Shown piece after piece: positions 1 through 6,760 of a DNA stretch of 8,867 bases. The stretch comes from Candidatus Latescibacterota bacterium (GTDB lineage: Bacteria > Latescibacterota > UBA2968 > UBA8231). Position 1 is the first letter of the stretch. Every line of letters begins with the position of its first letter. The notes below the pieces were generated by a model. That model saw only the letters and a program-made list of their open reading frames with translations, searched no databases and had not been told where the DNA came from. The translations under genes were made by a program, and so were the position numbers. The DNA lies in contig JAJDYK010000067.1 of assembly GCA_022825185.1 (NCBI GenBank), positions 1 to 8,867 of the forward strand, written 5' to 3'.

Positions 1-1
1 A

Positions 2-31
2 TTGACAAAGACAGGCAAAGTTTTGTAATAT
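2..31 (+). promoter_or_regulatory. Candidate sigma70 promoter of the molybdenum hydroxylase operon
   Basis: A perfect -35 hexamer TTGACA (2-7) is followed after 18 bp by TAATAT (26-31), which matches four of six positions of the -10 consensus. Transcription would start near position 38, leaving a leader of about 40 bases before the first gene at 79. No operator palindrome is obvious. This is pattern matching only, and the window edge hides anything further upstream. Confidence 0.45.
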
Positions 32-78
32 CCACCTCCGCGTCACTCGCTTCTGGCCCTTAACAATAGCATCGGCCC

Positions 79-525
79 ATGCAGCTTGCAGGTTCTCATA
101 CTTTTCGCGCCCCGAGGCAAGTCATGTGGGACTTGCTCAACGATCCCGAGATCTTGGCGCGCATCACGCCAGGCGTTGATACCTTGGAGCAGACCGGCCC
201 CGGCCAGTACCAAGCTGTGCTGCACATCAAAATGGGACCGATCAACAGTACCTTCAACGGCGCGCTGCAAGTAGTAGATAGCAAGGAGCCGGAAAGCTAT
301 CGCTTGATCATCGACGTCGATGGCAAGATCGGCCAGATCGCGGCTGAGGGCCATGTCCGGCTCGCCGACCAAGACCACGAGACGACCACGGTGGAAGTCG
401 AGGGCGGCTCGCAGTTGACGGGTCGATTGGCGAGTATGGGTCAGCGCCTGCTCTCGGGCGTGGCGCGGATGTTTACCAACCAGTTTTTCAAAGCGTTGGA
501 ACGCGAAGTGTCAATTAGGAATTAG
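79..525 (+). CDS. coxG: CoxG-like SRPBCC family protein (carbon monoxide dehydrogenase subunit G family)
   Basis: This 148-residue protein belongs to the CoxG/SRPBCC fold family. The N-terminus (MQLAGSHTFRAPRQVMWDLL), the following NDPEILARITPG stretch and the C-terminal GQRLLSGVARMFTNQFFKALE helix match the family closely, and the N-terminal match fixes the start although no good Shine-Dalgarno site precedes it. In characterised CO dehydrogenase clusters CoxG helps anchor the enzyme to the membrane; in form II clusters its job is less clear and it may aid assembly or substrate handling. It has no hydrophobic C-terminal anchor. It is the first gene of the G-S-L-M operon, 74 bp upstream of the small subunit. 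Its last codons (E-V-S-I-R-N-stop) lie inside the left arm of an AT-rich inverted repeat, so the present C-terminus may be repeat-derived. The family call is firm; the exact role is inferred. Confidence 0.88.
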   Translation: MQLAGSHTFRAPRQVMWDLLNDPEILARITPGVDTLEQTGPGQYQAVLHIKMGPINSTFNGALQVVDSKEPESYRLIIDVDGKIGQIAAEGHVRLADQDHETTTVEVEGGSQLTGRLASMGQRLLSGVARMFTNQFFKALEREVSIRN

Positions 526-573
526 GGATTTCCGTCCCCAATTCTCAATTCGTAATTCCTAAGTTCGCACTTC
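505..573. repeat. AT-rich imperfect inverted repeat between coxG and the small-subunit gene
   Basis: TTAGGAATTA at 515-524 is a perfect 10-bp inverted match to TAATTCCTAA at 553-562. An outer pair, GAAGTG (505-510) and CACTTC (568-573), extends it with an unequal 4/5-base interruption. A short inner pair, GGGA (525-528) and TCCC (535-538), lies between. The composition (AATTC, TTAGG and CCCCAATT words) differs sharply from the GC-rich genes on both sides and resembles dispersed intergenic repeats of some environmental bacteria. The left arm overlaps the 3' end and stop codon of the upstream gene. It could form a hairpin in the operon mRNA, but there is no T-tract to make it a terminator. Confidence 0.55.
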
Positions 574-588
574 TTAATTCGATTCAAT

Positions 589-594
589 AGGAGG
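589..594 (+). promoter_or_regulatory. Ribosome binding site of the small-subunit gene (AGGAGG)
   Basis: A perfect AGGAGG ends five bases before the ATG at 600. It overlaps a possible GTG start at 594, so the ATG at 600 is the start to prefer. Confidence 0.8.
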
Positions 595-599
595 TGGCT

Positions 600-1064
600 A
601 TGTCAGTAGCAATCAAGGTCACTGTCAACGGCCAGACCCACGAGCACGAGGTGGAGCCGCGCCAGATGCTCGTCAGCTATTTGCGCGAGGAGTTGGGCCT
701 GACAGGCACGCACGTCGGCTGCGACACCAGCAACTGCGGTGCCTGCACCGCCATCGTCGATGGCCAAGCCGTCAAGGTCTGCACCATGCTCGCGGCACAA
801 GCCGACGGCGCGGAGATAACGACCATCGAAGGGCTTGCGGCCAACGGCACGCTGCATCCGTTACAGGAAGCCTTCCGCGAGACCCACGGCTTGCAGTGCG
901 GCTTTTGCACGCCTGGCATGATTATGGCCGCTTGGCAGTTGCTAGAGCGCAATGCAACGCCGAGCGACGCGGAGGTCCGCCACGCGCTCGAAGGCAACTT
1001 TTGCCGCTGCACGGGCTACGACAACATCATCAAGGCGGTCCAACACGCCGCCGAAAGCGCATAG
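600..1064 (+). CDS. coxS: Molybdenum hydroxylase small subunit, [2Fe-2S] protein (CoxS-like)
   Basis: This 154-residue iron-sulfur subunit of a xanthine oxidase/CO dehydrogenase family enzyme carries electrons from the molybdenum site to FAD. The N-terminal plant-type ferredoxin domain has the [16 protein letters not shown] motif (C-x4-C-x2-C) with the fourth cysteine in VKVC. The C-terminal helical domain holds the second cluster in CGFCTPGM and CRCTGY. Length and motif order are normal for the family (about 150-165 aa). The ATG at 600 is preferred over the in-frame GTG at 594 because AGGAGG ends five bases before it. The stop codon TAG (1062-1064) overlaps the ribosome binding site of the large-subunit gene, which starts 9 bases later, so the two are probably translationally coupled. 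No residue needed for cluster binding is missing. Confidence 0.96.
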   Translation: MSVAIKVTVNGQTHEHEVEPRQMLVSYLREELGLTGTHVGCDTSNCGACTAIVDGQAVKVCTMLAAQADGAEITTIEGLAANGTLHPLQEAFRETHGLQCGFCTPGMIMAAWQLLERNATPSDAEVRHALEGNFCRCTGYDNIIKAVQHAAESA

Positions 1065-1073
1065 GAGGCCGCT

Positions 1074-3446
1074 ATGGGAGTTATAGGACAATCCATCAAG
1101 CGCGTCGAAGACCAGCGCTTTATTACCGGTAAGGGCCGCTATACCGATGACATTACCCTGCCTAACTCGACCTTTGCGGCGCTCGTGCGCAGCCCACATG
1201 CCCACGCCGCGATCAACGGCGTCGATACGACGGCCGCGGCCGCAGCCGATGGCGTGGTCGCCGTCTTTACGGGTGCCGACCTCGAAGCTGCGGGCGTCGG
1301 CGGCCTACCCTGCGGCTGGCAGGTGGATTTCAAAAATGGCGACACCATGAAGGAGCCAGCCCATCCGGTGCTGGCTGCGACCAAGGTGCGCCACGTCGGC
1401 GACCCGGTTGCCATCGTCTTGGCCGAGAGCCGCGAACAAGCTGCGGACGCCGCTGAGTTGGTGGCCGTGGATTACGAGGTTTTGGACGCGGTCGTCGCGG
1501 CAACTCAAGCGACGGCCGAGGGTGCGCCGCAGTTGTTCGACGATGTGCCCAACAACACGCCCTTCGACTGGGAGCTCGGCGACCAAGCGGCCACGGACGC
1601 CGCTTTGGCCAGCGCCGCGCACGTTACCACGTTGGAGTACGACAACCAACGGCTCATCCCCAACGCGATTGAGCCGCGCTGCGCCATTGGCGATTACGAC
1701 GGCGCGCGCGACCACTACACGCTCTACACCTCGTCGCAGAACCCCCACGTCATTCGCCTGCTGATGACGGCGTTTGTCTTGGGCCTGCCCGAGCACAAGG
1801 TGCGCGTGGTGTCGCCGGATGTCGGCGGTGGCTTTGGCTCGAAAATTTTTCACTATGCCGAAGAAGTCCTCGTCACGTGGTGCTCGCGCCAGATTGGTCG
1901 TCCGGTAAAGTGGACCGCCAGCCGCAGCGAGGCATTCCTCACCGACGCCCACGGCCGCGATCACCACACCAAGGTCGATCTTGGCCTCGACGCCGACGGG
2001 AATTTCGTCGGCCTGCGGGTCAAAACTGTTGCCAACTTGGGCGCGTATTTGTCGACTTTTGCGCCGTGTGTGCCCACGTATCTCTACGGCACGCTTTTGC
2101 AGGGGCTGTACACGACTCCAGCGGTCCACGTCGATGTCACTGGCGTCTTCACCAACACTACGCCAGTTGACGCCCTGCGCGGCGCGGGCCGCCCCGAGGC
2201 CACGTACGTCCTCGAGCGCACGGTTGAGCAGGCCGCCTTGGAGACGGGCCGCGACCCAGCTCAACTGCGGAGCCAGAATTTTATCCCGTCCTTTGACGGC
2301 GTGGAGCAGGAAGGCTATCAGACCCAGGTGGCCTTGCAGTACGACAGTGGCAACTATGGGGCCGCGCTCGAAAAAGCCCTCGCGGCTATCGGCTACGACG
2401 AGCTGCGCGCAGAGCAGGCACAGGCCCGTGCCGCTGGCAACGGCCGTCATATCGGCATTGGCTTTTCGACCTATATCGAGGCCTGCGGCATTGCGCCCTC
2501 GGCCGTGGTCGGCGCATTGGGTGCTCGCGCTGGCCTGTTTGAAAGCGCGGGCGTTCGCGTCCAGCCCACCGGCAAAGTCACGGTCTTTACCGGCAGCCAC
2601 TCGCACGGGCAGGGCCACGAGACGACCTTCGCCCAGGTGGTGGCCGACGGGTTGGGCGTGGGGATCGAAGACGTGGACATCATTCACGGCGACACCGAAT
2701 CCGTGCCCTTTGGCATGGGCACGTATGGCTCGCGCTCGCTGGCTGTCGGCGGCACAGCCATCGTCAAGAGCATGGACAAGATCAAGGAGAAAGGGGCCAA
2801 GATCGCGGCCCACTTGCTCGAAGCTGCCGAGGAGGATCTCGAATTCGCCGAGGGCAGTTGGACGGTCAAGGGCACCGACCAGTCGATCGCCTTTGGCGAG
2901 GTCGCGCTGGCCGCGTACGTGCCGCACAATTTTACCGAGGGGCTGGAGCCGGGGCTGGAGTTTACCAGCTTTTACGACCCGGCCAATTTTACCTTTCCCT
3001 TCGGCGCTCACATTGCGGTCGTGGAGGTGGATGCCGAGACCGGCGTGGTTGCGGTGCGGCGCTACGTCGCCGTTGACGACGTGGGCAATATCGTCAATCC
3101 CATGATCGTCGAAGGCCAAGTAGCAGGCGGCATTACGCACGGCATTGGCCAAGCCCTGTTTGAGGAGGCGGTGTACGACGATAGCGGCCAGCTCATTTCC
3201 GGCTCGTACATGGACTACGTTCTGCCGCGCGCCGACGACCTGCCTTCCTTTGAAACCGACCACACTGTCACGCCCTGCCCGCACAATCCCCTCGGCGTCA
3301 AAGGCGCTGGCGAGACCGGCACGATTGGCTCGCCGCCGGCTATTGTCAACGCCGTGATCGATGCCCTGTGGCCGTTGGGCGTGCGCGACCTTGCGATGCC
3401 GCTGACGCCGCAGAAGGTGTGGCAGGCCATCCAACAAGCCAGCTAA
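1074..3446 (+). CDS. coxL: Molybdenum hydroxylase large subunit, molybdopterin-binding, form II CoxL-like
   Basis: This 790-residue catalytic subunit binds the molybdopterin cytosine dinucleotide cofactor. The start ([27 protein letters not shown] in order from residue 1) is the classic N-terminus of the family and is preceded by AGGAGG at 1063-1068. The a/b hammerhead domain covers roughly residues 17-140. GGGFG lies at 251-255 in the cofactor domain. The active-site loop reads DALRGAGR with L368, R369, G370, A371, G372 and R373, and the catalytic glutamate is E747 in GAGETGTIG. Form I CO dehydrogenases have AYxCSFR with a copper-binding cysteine; that cysteine is absent, so CO oxidation should not be assumed. 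The usual tyrosine of the form II AYRGAGR loop is leucine here. The protein works with the flanking small and medium subunits as an (LMS)2 enzyme, probably cytoplasmic or membrane-associated. The substrate (an aldehyde, N-heterocycle or similar) cannot be read from sequence. Confidence 0.95.
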   Translation: MGVIGQSIKRVEDQRFITGKGRYTDDITLPNSTFAALVRSPHAHAAINGVDTTAAAAADGVVAVFTGADLEAAGVGGLPCGWQVDFKNGDTMKEPAHPVLAATKVRHVGDPVAIVLAESREQAADAAELVAVDYEVLDAVVAATQATAEGAPQLFDDVPNNTPFDWELGDQAATDAALASAAHVTTLEYDNQRLIPNAIEPRCAIGDYDGARDHYTLYTSSQNPHVIRLLMTAFVLGLPEHKVRVVSPDVGGGFGSKIFHYAEEVLVTWCSRQIGRPVKWTASRSEAFLTDAHGRDHHTKVDLGLDADGNFVGLRVKTVANLGAYLSTFAPCVPTYLYGTLLQGLYTTPAVHVDVTGVFTNTTPVDALRGAGRPEATYVLERTVEQAALETGRDPAQLRSQNFIPSFDGVEQEGYQTQVALQYDSGNYGAALEKALAAIGYDELRAEQAQARAAGNGRHIGIGFSTYIEACGIAPSAVVGALGARAGLFESAGVRVQPTGKVTVFTGSHSHGQGHETTFAQVVADGLGVGIEDVDIIHGDTESVPFGMGTYGSRSLAVGGTAIVKSMDKIKEKGAKIAAHLLEAAEEDLEFAEGSWTVKGTDQSIAFGEVALAAYVPHNFTEGLEPGLEFTSFYDPANFTFPFGAHIAVVEVDAETGVVAVRRYVAVDDVGNIVNPMIVEGQVAGGITHGIGQALFEEAVYDDSGQLISGSYMDYVLPRADDLPSFETDHTVTPCPHNPLGVKGAGETGTIGSPPAIVNAVIDALWPLGVRDLAMPLTPQKVWQAIQQAS

Positions 3447-3460
3447 GGAGAAGATAGACC

Positions 3461-4276
3461 ATGATACCTGTTGCGTTTGACTATCATCGTCCCTCTTCAG
3501 TAGATGAGGCGATTGAGCTCCTCTCGGACGACGCCAAGCTCTTAGCTGGCGGCCACAGTCTGTTACCGGCCATGAAGCTGCGCCTGTCGTCACCGGGCGC
3601 GCTGATCGACATTGGCCGGATCGCCGAGCTCAACTACATCAGAGAGGACGGCGGCACCATTGCTATTGGTGCGACCACTACTCACCAACAGATTGCGTCC
3701 TCGGGCTTGGTGAGTGCCAATGCTTCGGCCTTGGCCCAAGCCGCTTCGGTCATCGGCGATCCGCAGGTGCGCAACAAGGGCACTATTGGCGGCTCGTTGG
3801 CCCATGCCGACCCGGCGGCCGACTACCCAGCCGCGATCTTGGCGCTGGGAGCCGAGATTGTCGTCAGAGGACCCGACGGCGGGCGTTCGATTCCGGCTGA
3901 CGAGTTCTTCATCGATCTGTTTTTGACCGCACTCGCGCCGGACGAGATCATCACTGAGGTGCGCGTCCCGGCCGCGGACAAATCGGCGTATGTCAAGTTC
4001 CCGCATCCGGCCTCGCGCTTTGCCGTGGTGGGCTGCGCTGCCGCCTCGGCTGGAGGCGCGGTCAAGGTCGCCTTTACGGGCGTGGCCAACGCGGCCTTCC
4101 GCGATAGTGGGGTTGAAGAGGCCCTCAGCGGCGGTTTGAGCGAGGAGTCGATCGCTGCTGCTGCTGCACGGGCGGCCGATGGACAGGAGGTGCTCGCCGA
4201 CCACTTTGCTGGTGAGGAGTACCGCCGTCACTTGGCGAAGGTTTTTGCTCGCAAGGCGCTTGCGGCTATCGTTTGA
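3461..4276 (+). CDS. coxM: Molybdenum hydroxylase medium subunit, FAD-binding (CoxM-like)
   Basis: This 271-residue flavoprotein subunit passes electrons from the iron-sulfur subunit to the respiratory chain or another acceptor. It starts with the typical MIPVAFDYHRPSSVDEAIELL, after AAGGAG (3445-3450) which overlaps the large-subunit stop codon. The first FAD motif is AGGHS at residues 29-33. The second is TIGGSLAHADP, starting at T108. The region up to about residue 170 is the FAD-binding PCMH-type domain, and the C-terminal part is the CO dehydrogenase flavoprotein C-terminal domain. At 271 aa it is slightly shorter than the common 280-290 but no domain is missing. It is the last gene of the operon: a strong hairpin follows 17 bp after the stop and the next gene is convergent. 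Confidence 0.94.
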   Translation: MIPVAFDYHRPSSVDEAIELLSDDAKLLAGGHSLLPAMKLRLSSPGALIDIGRIAELNYIREDGGTIAIGATTTHQQIASSGLVSANASALAQAASVIGDPQVRNKGTIGGSLAHADPAADYPAAILALGAEIVVRGPDGGRSIPADEFFIDLFLTALAPDEIITEVRVPAADKSAYVKFPHPASRFAVVGCAAASAGGAVKVAFTGVANAAFRDSGVEEALSGGLSEESIAAAAARAADGQEVLADHFAGEEYRRHLAKVFARKALAAIV

Positions 4277-4293
4277 GTGTCGTCGCATCTGAC

Positions 4294-4336
4294 AGGAATA
4301 GCCCCCGATGCCGGTTGAGCGTCGGGGGCTATTCCT
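4294..4336. terminator. Strong hairpin between convergent genes, probable bidirectional terminator
   Basis: AGGAATAGCCCCCGA (4294-4308) is perfectly complementary to 4322-4336. The stem extends by three more pairs (one a G-T wobble) to a loop of about seven bases. It lies 17 bp after the medium-subunit stop and 44 bp from the 3' end of the minus-strand gene, the right place to end both transcripts. There is no T-tract on either side, so a textbook intrinsic terminator is not assured; it could equally be an mRNA 3'-end stabiliser or a Rho-assisted stop. Confidence 0.65.
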
Positions 4337-4380
4337 ATAGGTAGTTTCAGAGATCGTCTGTTTTGACGAAGAAGCTCTGT

Positions 4381-5172
4381 TCAACAGATCGTAGGCCAGG
4401 CTCCGCGCACGGACCCAAAATGCCGTTGCAACGAGGGGAATGCCTCGTGTGTCGGGTTGGGTTGCATAGGAACGGACTGTTGTCTGTCGAGATAGAGGCA
4501 ACCCACTTCGTTCGCAGGCAGCGCGGTTAGCAATCTACTGGCCCGTTCCATTGCTGCGCACCACTGCCGCTTCAGATCCGATAGCGTCTGCGGGATCGCT
4601 AGGTCTAGTCGTTTGACTTCCTCTTGGGTAAAAGCCGCGTTGCGATTTAACTGGTCGAGCAAGAAATTCGGCGTATAGCCCTGATCTTTCCCACAGGCCG
4701 CCCAACACAGCGCTCCCAACGAGAGATAGCTGCTGTCCAAATGCAGAACGTCGATGAAATCGCGTGCCTCTCGGCGTCCGGCCAAAGCCAACACCTTGTT
4801 GGTTGCCGCGTCGGCCCGGTGCAGGCGGTAACCGCATAGTTCATCTTGTTCAACGGGAAAGAAGCGGAAGGCAGAATCCTGAGCCCATTCCAATCGAAGG
4901 GACTGCCCTTCCTTCGCCGCGATGGCCCTGAGATAGGCCGGCTGCTGTAAAACCCATTCGATTGCAAAGCCATTCGAGTCTAGGACGGCGACGTCGAATG
5001 CGGCACTCCGCGCGACGCTGTCTTCCACGTCGTGGAACATATCCAAGTCTTCGGAAAAACGCGGACTGTCGGGAATTTGGTGCAGGACCGTAGCACCGGC
5101 TACATAGCTTTCTGGGCTGCGGTTTTGCGCTAACAAACGCAGGATGGATTGCTGAAACGCACTTAGGGGCAT
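4381..5172 (-). CDS. AbiEii-like nucleotidyltransferase (candidate type IV toxin-family protein)
   Basis: This 263-residue protein has the layout of the nucleotidyl transferase AbiEii/AbiGii toxin family (DUF1814). Motif I is G26-A27-T28-V-L, in place of the usual GGTAL. It is followed by R38-F-S-E-D42-L-D44-M-F, with the two metal-binding aspartates. E95 in LRLEW is the likely third carboxylate. The downstream block K126-V-L-A-L-A-G-R133-R134-E-A-R137-D138-F-I-D141 is the family's conserved Lys/Arg/Asp motif. The C-terminal third (from about 150) is helical and unremarkable. Such enzymes transfer a nucleotide or phosphate to a target such as tRNA and are toxic unless balanced by a partner. 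The gene overlaps the upstream small gene by 10 bp with no clear ribosome binding site, implying translational coupling. Family membership is well supported; toxicity and any phage-defence role are inferred. A housekeeping or orphan nucleotidyltransferase is the alternative. Confidence 0.82.
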   Translation of the reverse strand: MPLSAFQQSILRLLAQNRSPESYVAGATVLHQIPDSPRFSEDLDMFHDVEDSVARSAAFDVAVLDSNGFAIEWVLQQPAYLRAIAAKEGQSLRLEWAQDSAFRFFPVEQDELCGYRLHRADAATNKVLALAGRREARDFIDVLHLDSSYLSLGALCWAACGKDQGYTPNFLLDQLNRNAAFTQEEVKRLDLAIPQTLSDLKRQWCAAMERASRLLTALPANEVGCLYLDRQQSVPMQPNPTHEAFPSLQRHFGSVRGAWPTIC

Positions 5173-5183
5173 AGGCGAGCGGC
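5153..5183. repeat. Copy 1 of a diverged direct repeat, at the start of the AbiEii-like gene
   Basis: This stretch holds the start codon region of the AbiEii-like gene and the end of the small upstream gene. It matches 8257-8288 in the same orientation at 27 of 31 aligned positions with one single-base gap. The exact blocks are CTTAGGGG, CATAGGCG and TGAAAC. The match does not extend clearly beyond these limits. Confidence 0.4.
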
Positions 5184-5432
5184 CAAGATAAATCCCTGTC
5201 GGCCTCCATGCAGGCGCAAGCCTCGTGCGATTTCGGGTATATCTGCGACGCCTACTTCCAAATCACGGCGCATATACCAGAAGCAGCGGGCGTAGTAATC
5301 GACAAAGGCTTGGCGGGCGAGTTGTAGCCGCTCGGTTTCGTTCAGCGTGTTTTTGCGTTCTGTATGCACGGGTCGTTGGATTATACGCGAGAAACGGCGA
5401 TTAGCGTCTCTGGGAAGGCTACGCCGCTCCAT
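5163..5432 (-). CDS. Small conserved-type protein preceding the AbiEii-like gene, possible antitoxin or partner
   Basis: The product is 89 residues from the ATG at 5432. A GTG at 5369 would give 68 residues, and the sequence does not settle which is used. The recognisable part is the C-terminal 50 residues, with ARCFWYMRRDLEV, ADIPEIARGLRLHGGRQGF and a final AARLCP. In my recollection a similar block occurs in uncharacterised small proteins encoded just upstream of AbiEii-type nucleotidyltransferases. It lacks the winged-helix domain of AbiEi antitoxins and has no membrane segment or signal peptide. It overlaps the nucleotidyltransferase gene by 10 bp. From the ATG start it would also overlap the Uma2 gene by 14 bp. 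A perfect TATAAT on the minus strand (5380-5385) lies 10 bp upstream of the GTG. The position suggests a partner or antitoxin, which is inference only. Confidence 0.68.
   Translation of the reverse strand: MERRSLPRDANRRFSRIIQRPVHTERKNTLNETERLQLARQAFVDYYARCFWYMRRDLEVGVADIPEIARGLRLHGGRQGFILAARLCP
5380..5385 (-). promoter_or_regulatory. TATAAT -10-like element inside the small gene's 5' region
   Basis: A perfect TATAAT is read on the minus strand. No good -35 sits at 16-18 bp upstream (GACGCT at about 17). If it is active, transcription would begin only a few bases before the GTG at 5369, giving an almost leaderless mRNA for the small protein and nucleotidyltransferase pair, independent of the Uma2 gene. 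Confidence 0.25.
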
Positions 5433-5976
5433 CAGGAAAAAGACGGTCCACGGCCAGCGTCCATCCAGGGACCGCTGGCTCGGCCGCTGCCGACTCGCCT
5501 CGGCGATATGCGATCGGTTCAGCGGGAGTTATTGCCTTGTAACATCTTACCACATCCTCACTCATCAAGTCCACGTCCCAAACGACCCGCGTCCCGGCGG
5601 CGAAATAGTCCTTCCGCTTTTGCTCCATCTCCTGCTCGGCCGTCGGACCATAATCGCCCTCGCTGCGGACCTCAACGGCGAAGACGGGAGGCCCGTTGAG
5701 AAACTTCATCGTCAGTTCACCCGTATAGAACGCCGCGTCCGGGCTGAACGATTGGCGCTCGGGCAAATCGACGATAAAACCGACATTATCCGCGAAGGCG
5801 TACCCCGTGCGAGTGCGCTGTGCGTATTCCCGCAAGCTGGCGAAAATCTCGCCCGCCGCATATCCCGGCAACCCTCCTGTCGGCGACATGAGTACTAACT
5901 CTCCTTTGACCAGTTCGGCCTTGCCATTTTCTGCTACGTGGCGCAGGTCATTTAGCGTAGCTGCAACGTTGGTCAT
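5419..5976 (-). CDS. Uma2 family endonuclease (DUF820, PD-(D/E)xK fold)
   Basis: This 185-residue full-length member of the Uma2/DUF820 family shows the usual order of motifs: an N-terminal ELVKGELVLMSPTGG segment (residues 21-35), S78-P79-D80 with the first catalytic aspartate, P97-V-F-A-V-E102-V with the catalytic glutamate, and K122-x-Y124-x-x-A-G128 before V-W133-D-V-D136. The fold is that of restriction-type nucleases; the biological role of the family is unknown, although it is highly expanded in cyanobacteria and Chloroflexota. The ATG at 5976 has only a weak AGGA upstream. The stop at 5419-5421 lies within the first codons of the following small gene when that gene is read from its ATG at 5432, so the three minus-strand genes may be one transcript. 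Family identification is firm; function and operon link are inferred. Confidence 0.88.
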   Translation of the reverse strand: MTNVAATLNDLRHVAENGKAELVKGELVLMSPTGGLPGYAAGEIFASLREYAQRTRTGYAFADNVGFIVDLPERQSFSPDAAFYTGELTMKFLNGPPVFAVEVRSEGDYGPTAEQEMEQKRKDYFAAGTRVVWDVDLMSEDVVRCYKAITPAEPIAYRRGESAAAEPAVPGWTLAVDRLFPDGAA

Positions 5977-6067
5977 AGATCAGACATATCCTGCTATAAG
6001 GTCTTATGTGTACGATACATTAGAATGATGACAGGAGCAAGGTTTTGTCGTCCAACCTAATCCCGCG

Positions 6068-6271
6068 TTAACTGACTTCCGTCTCGTATATAAAAATCGC
6101 TTCGATCGACTCGGAAAACACATGGGCGATCTTAAATGCCAGCGGCAGACTGGGGTCATATTTGCCCTTTTCGAGGGCGTTCACCGTTTGCCGCGAGACC
6201 TCCAGACGCTCCGCGAGATCGGCCTGGGTCCAGTCGCGCTCGGCGCGCAACACCTTTAGGCGATTTTTCAT
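6068..6271 (-). CDS. Small XRE-family helix-turn-helix transcriptional regulator
   Basis: This 67-residue protein is nearly all DNA-binding domain. MKNRLKVLRAERDWTQADLA leads into the helix-turn-helix, with recognition helix SRQTVNALEKGKYDPSLPLAFKIAHVF (about residues 26-52) and a short tail SIEAIFIYE. This is the Cro/CI-type, YgzD-like small regulator often paired with a small membrane protein. Its start codon overlaps the stop of the membrane-protein gene (ATGA, 6268-6271), so the two are coupled. A palindrome over the predicted transcription start of the pair (6710-6727) is the likely operator, which would make it an autorepressor. It has no ligand-binding domain, so any signal probably comes from the membrane protein or another partner. 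Family identity is firm and targets are inferred. Confidence 0.93.
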   Translation of the reverse strand: MKNRLKVLRAERDWTQADLAERLEVSRQTVNALEKGKYDPSLPLAFKIAHVFSESIEAIFIYETEVS

Positions 6272-6687
6272 CGGTAGCGGATATGGCCGACGATAACGGA
6301 GACCACGAAGGTAAACGTCATCAGCAAAATGATATCTGAGACTTCTGCATCCGTTATGAATTTTGCGGTTACCATCAGCGAATAACTAAAACTGCCGACG
6401 AGCGCGACGCCCATAGCTATAGCCAGTGCATCGAGTTGGATTTTGCGCTGTAGCTCATCCATGTATTTCAGGTGGCGTAAATACGACAGGATCATGCCGA
6501 TGCCGATGCCTGCGTTTAGGACGATGGCGATGGCGGATATCAAAGCAGAGGAATGCCATTCGTATAATATCGCTTTATCGGCCAACACCATCGTCATCGA
6601 CCAGGCAAAGGTCCAACAAAGAAAGCGAATTGTGTTTTTTGCACTGCCGCTAGTAAGACAACTCAAATTGACCATTGGCTTCTCCAT
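6268..6687 (-). CDS. Four-helix membrane protein paired with the XRE regulator (DELQRKIQ motif)
   Basis: From the ATG at 6687 the product is 139 residues, with four predicted membrane helices at about 20-41, 47-69, 87-109 and 118-135. The loop between helices 2 and 3 carries Y75-M-D-E-L-Q-R-K-I-Q-L-D86-A-L-A. In my recollection this motif is characteristic of an uncharacterised family of small integral membrane proteins encoded directly before an XRE regulator. A longer frame to 6744 exists, but the predicted transcription start (about 6725) and operator lie inside that extension, so it is unlikely to be translated. An ATG at 6675, preceded by GGAG at six bases, is also possible. Function is unknown; a sensor or modulator of the coupled regulator is a reasonable guess. 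The region is poorer in GC than its neighbours, hinting at separate origin. Confidence 0.8.
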   Translation of the reverse strand: MEKPMVNLSCLTSGSAKNTIRFLCWTFAWSMTMVLADKAILYEWHSSALISAIAIVLNAGIGIGMILSYLRHLKYMDELQRKIQLDALAIAMGVALVGSFSYSLMVTAKFITDAEVSDIILLMTFTFVVSVIVGHIRYR

Positions 6688-6709
6688 AAGTCTGCGATCC
6701 TTTCCATAA

Positions 6710-6727
6710 AGTAAAGTTTGCTTTACT
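6710..6727. promoter_or_regulatory. 18-bp palindrome, likely operator of the membrane protein/XRE operon
   Basis: AGTAAAG-TTTG-CTTTACT has perfect 7-bp arms around a 4-base centre. It begins five bases downstream of the -10 element at 6732-6737 and spans the expected transcription start, the usual place for a repressor operator. The adjacent gene pair encodes a small XRE regulator that could bind it. The regulatory role is inferred from position. Confidence 0.6.
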
Positions 6728-6731
6728 AAAG

Positions 6732-6760
6732 AACATAAATCCAAAAAACTGTGATGTCAA
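6732..6760 (-). promoter_or_regulatory. Sigma70-type promoter of the membrane protein/XRE operon
   Basis: On the minus strand TTGACA (6755-6760) is separated by exactly 17 bp from TATGTT (6732-6737), four of six to the -10 consensus with the key T-A and final T. Transcription would start near 6725 and give a leader of about 38 bases to the ATG at 6687. Confidence 0.65.

Noticed and set aside
594..599. GTG start six bases upstream for the small-subunit gene
   Set aside because: The GTG overlaps the AGGAGGT ribosome binding site itself; the ATG at 600 is at the right spacing.
1305..3593. A 762-codon open frame on the minus strand antisense to the large-subunit gene
   Set aside because: It is a mirror of GC-rich codon bias in the real gene, shows no recognisable domain, and has Arg/Ala/Val-rich low-quality composition. 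The plus-strand gene explains the region fully.
3590..4501. A 303-codon minus-strand frame across the medium-subunit gene and the hairpin
   Set aside because: It is antisense to a well-supported gene, runs through the terminator-like hairpin, and has no family match.
6006..6020. Imperfect palindrome ATGTGTACGATACAT upstream of the Uma2 gene
   Set aside because: The arms are short and interrupted, and no clear promoter is placed around it. It is not distinguishable from chance.
6688..6744. N-terminal extension of the membrane protein to an ATG at 6744
   Set aside because: It would be translated from DNA upstream of the predicted transcription start and across the operator palindrome.
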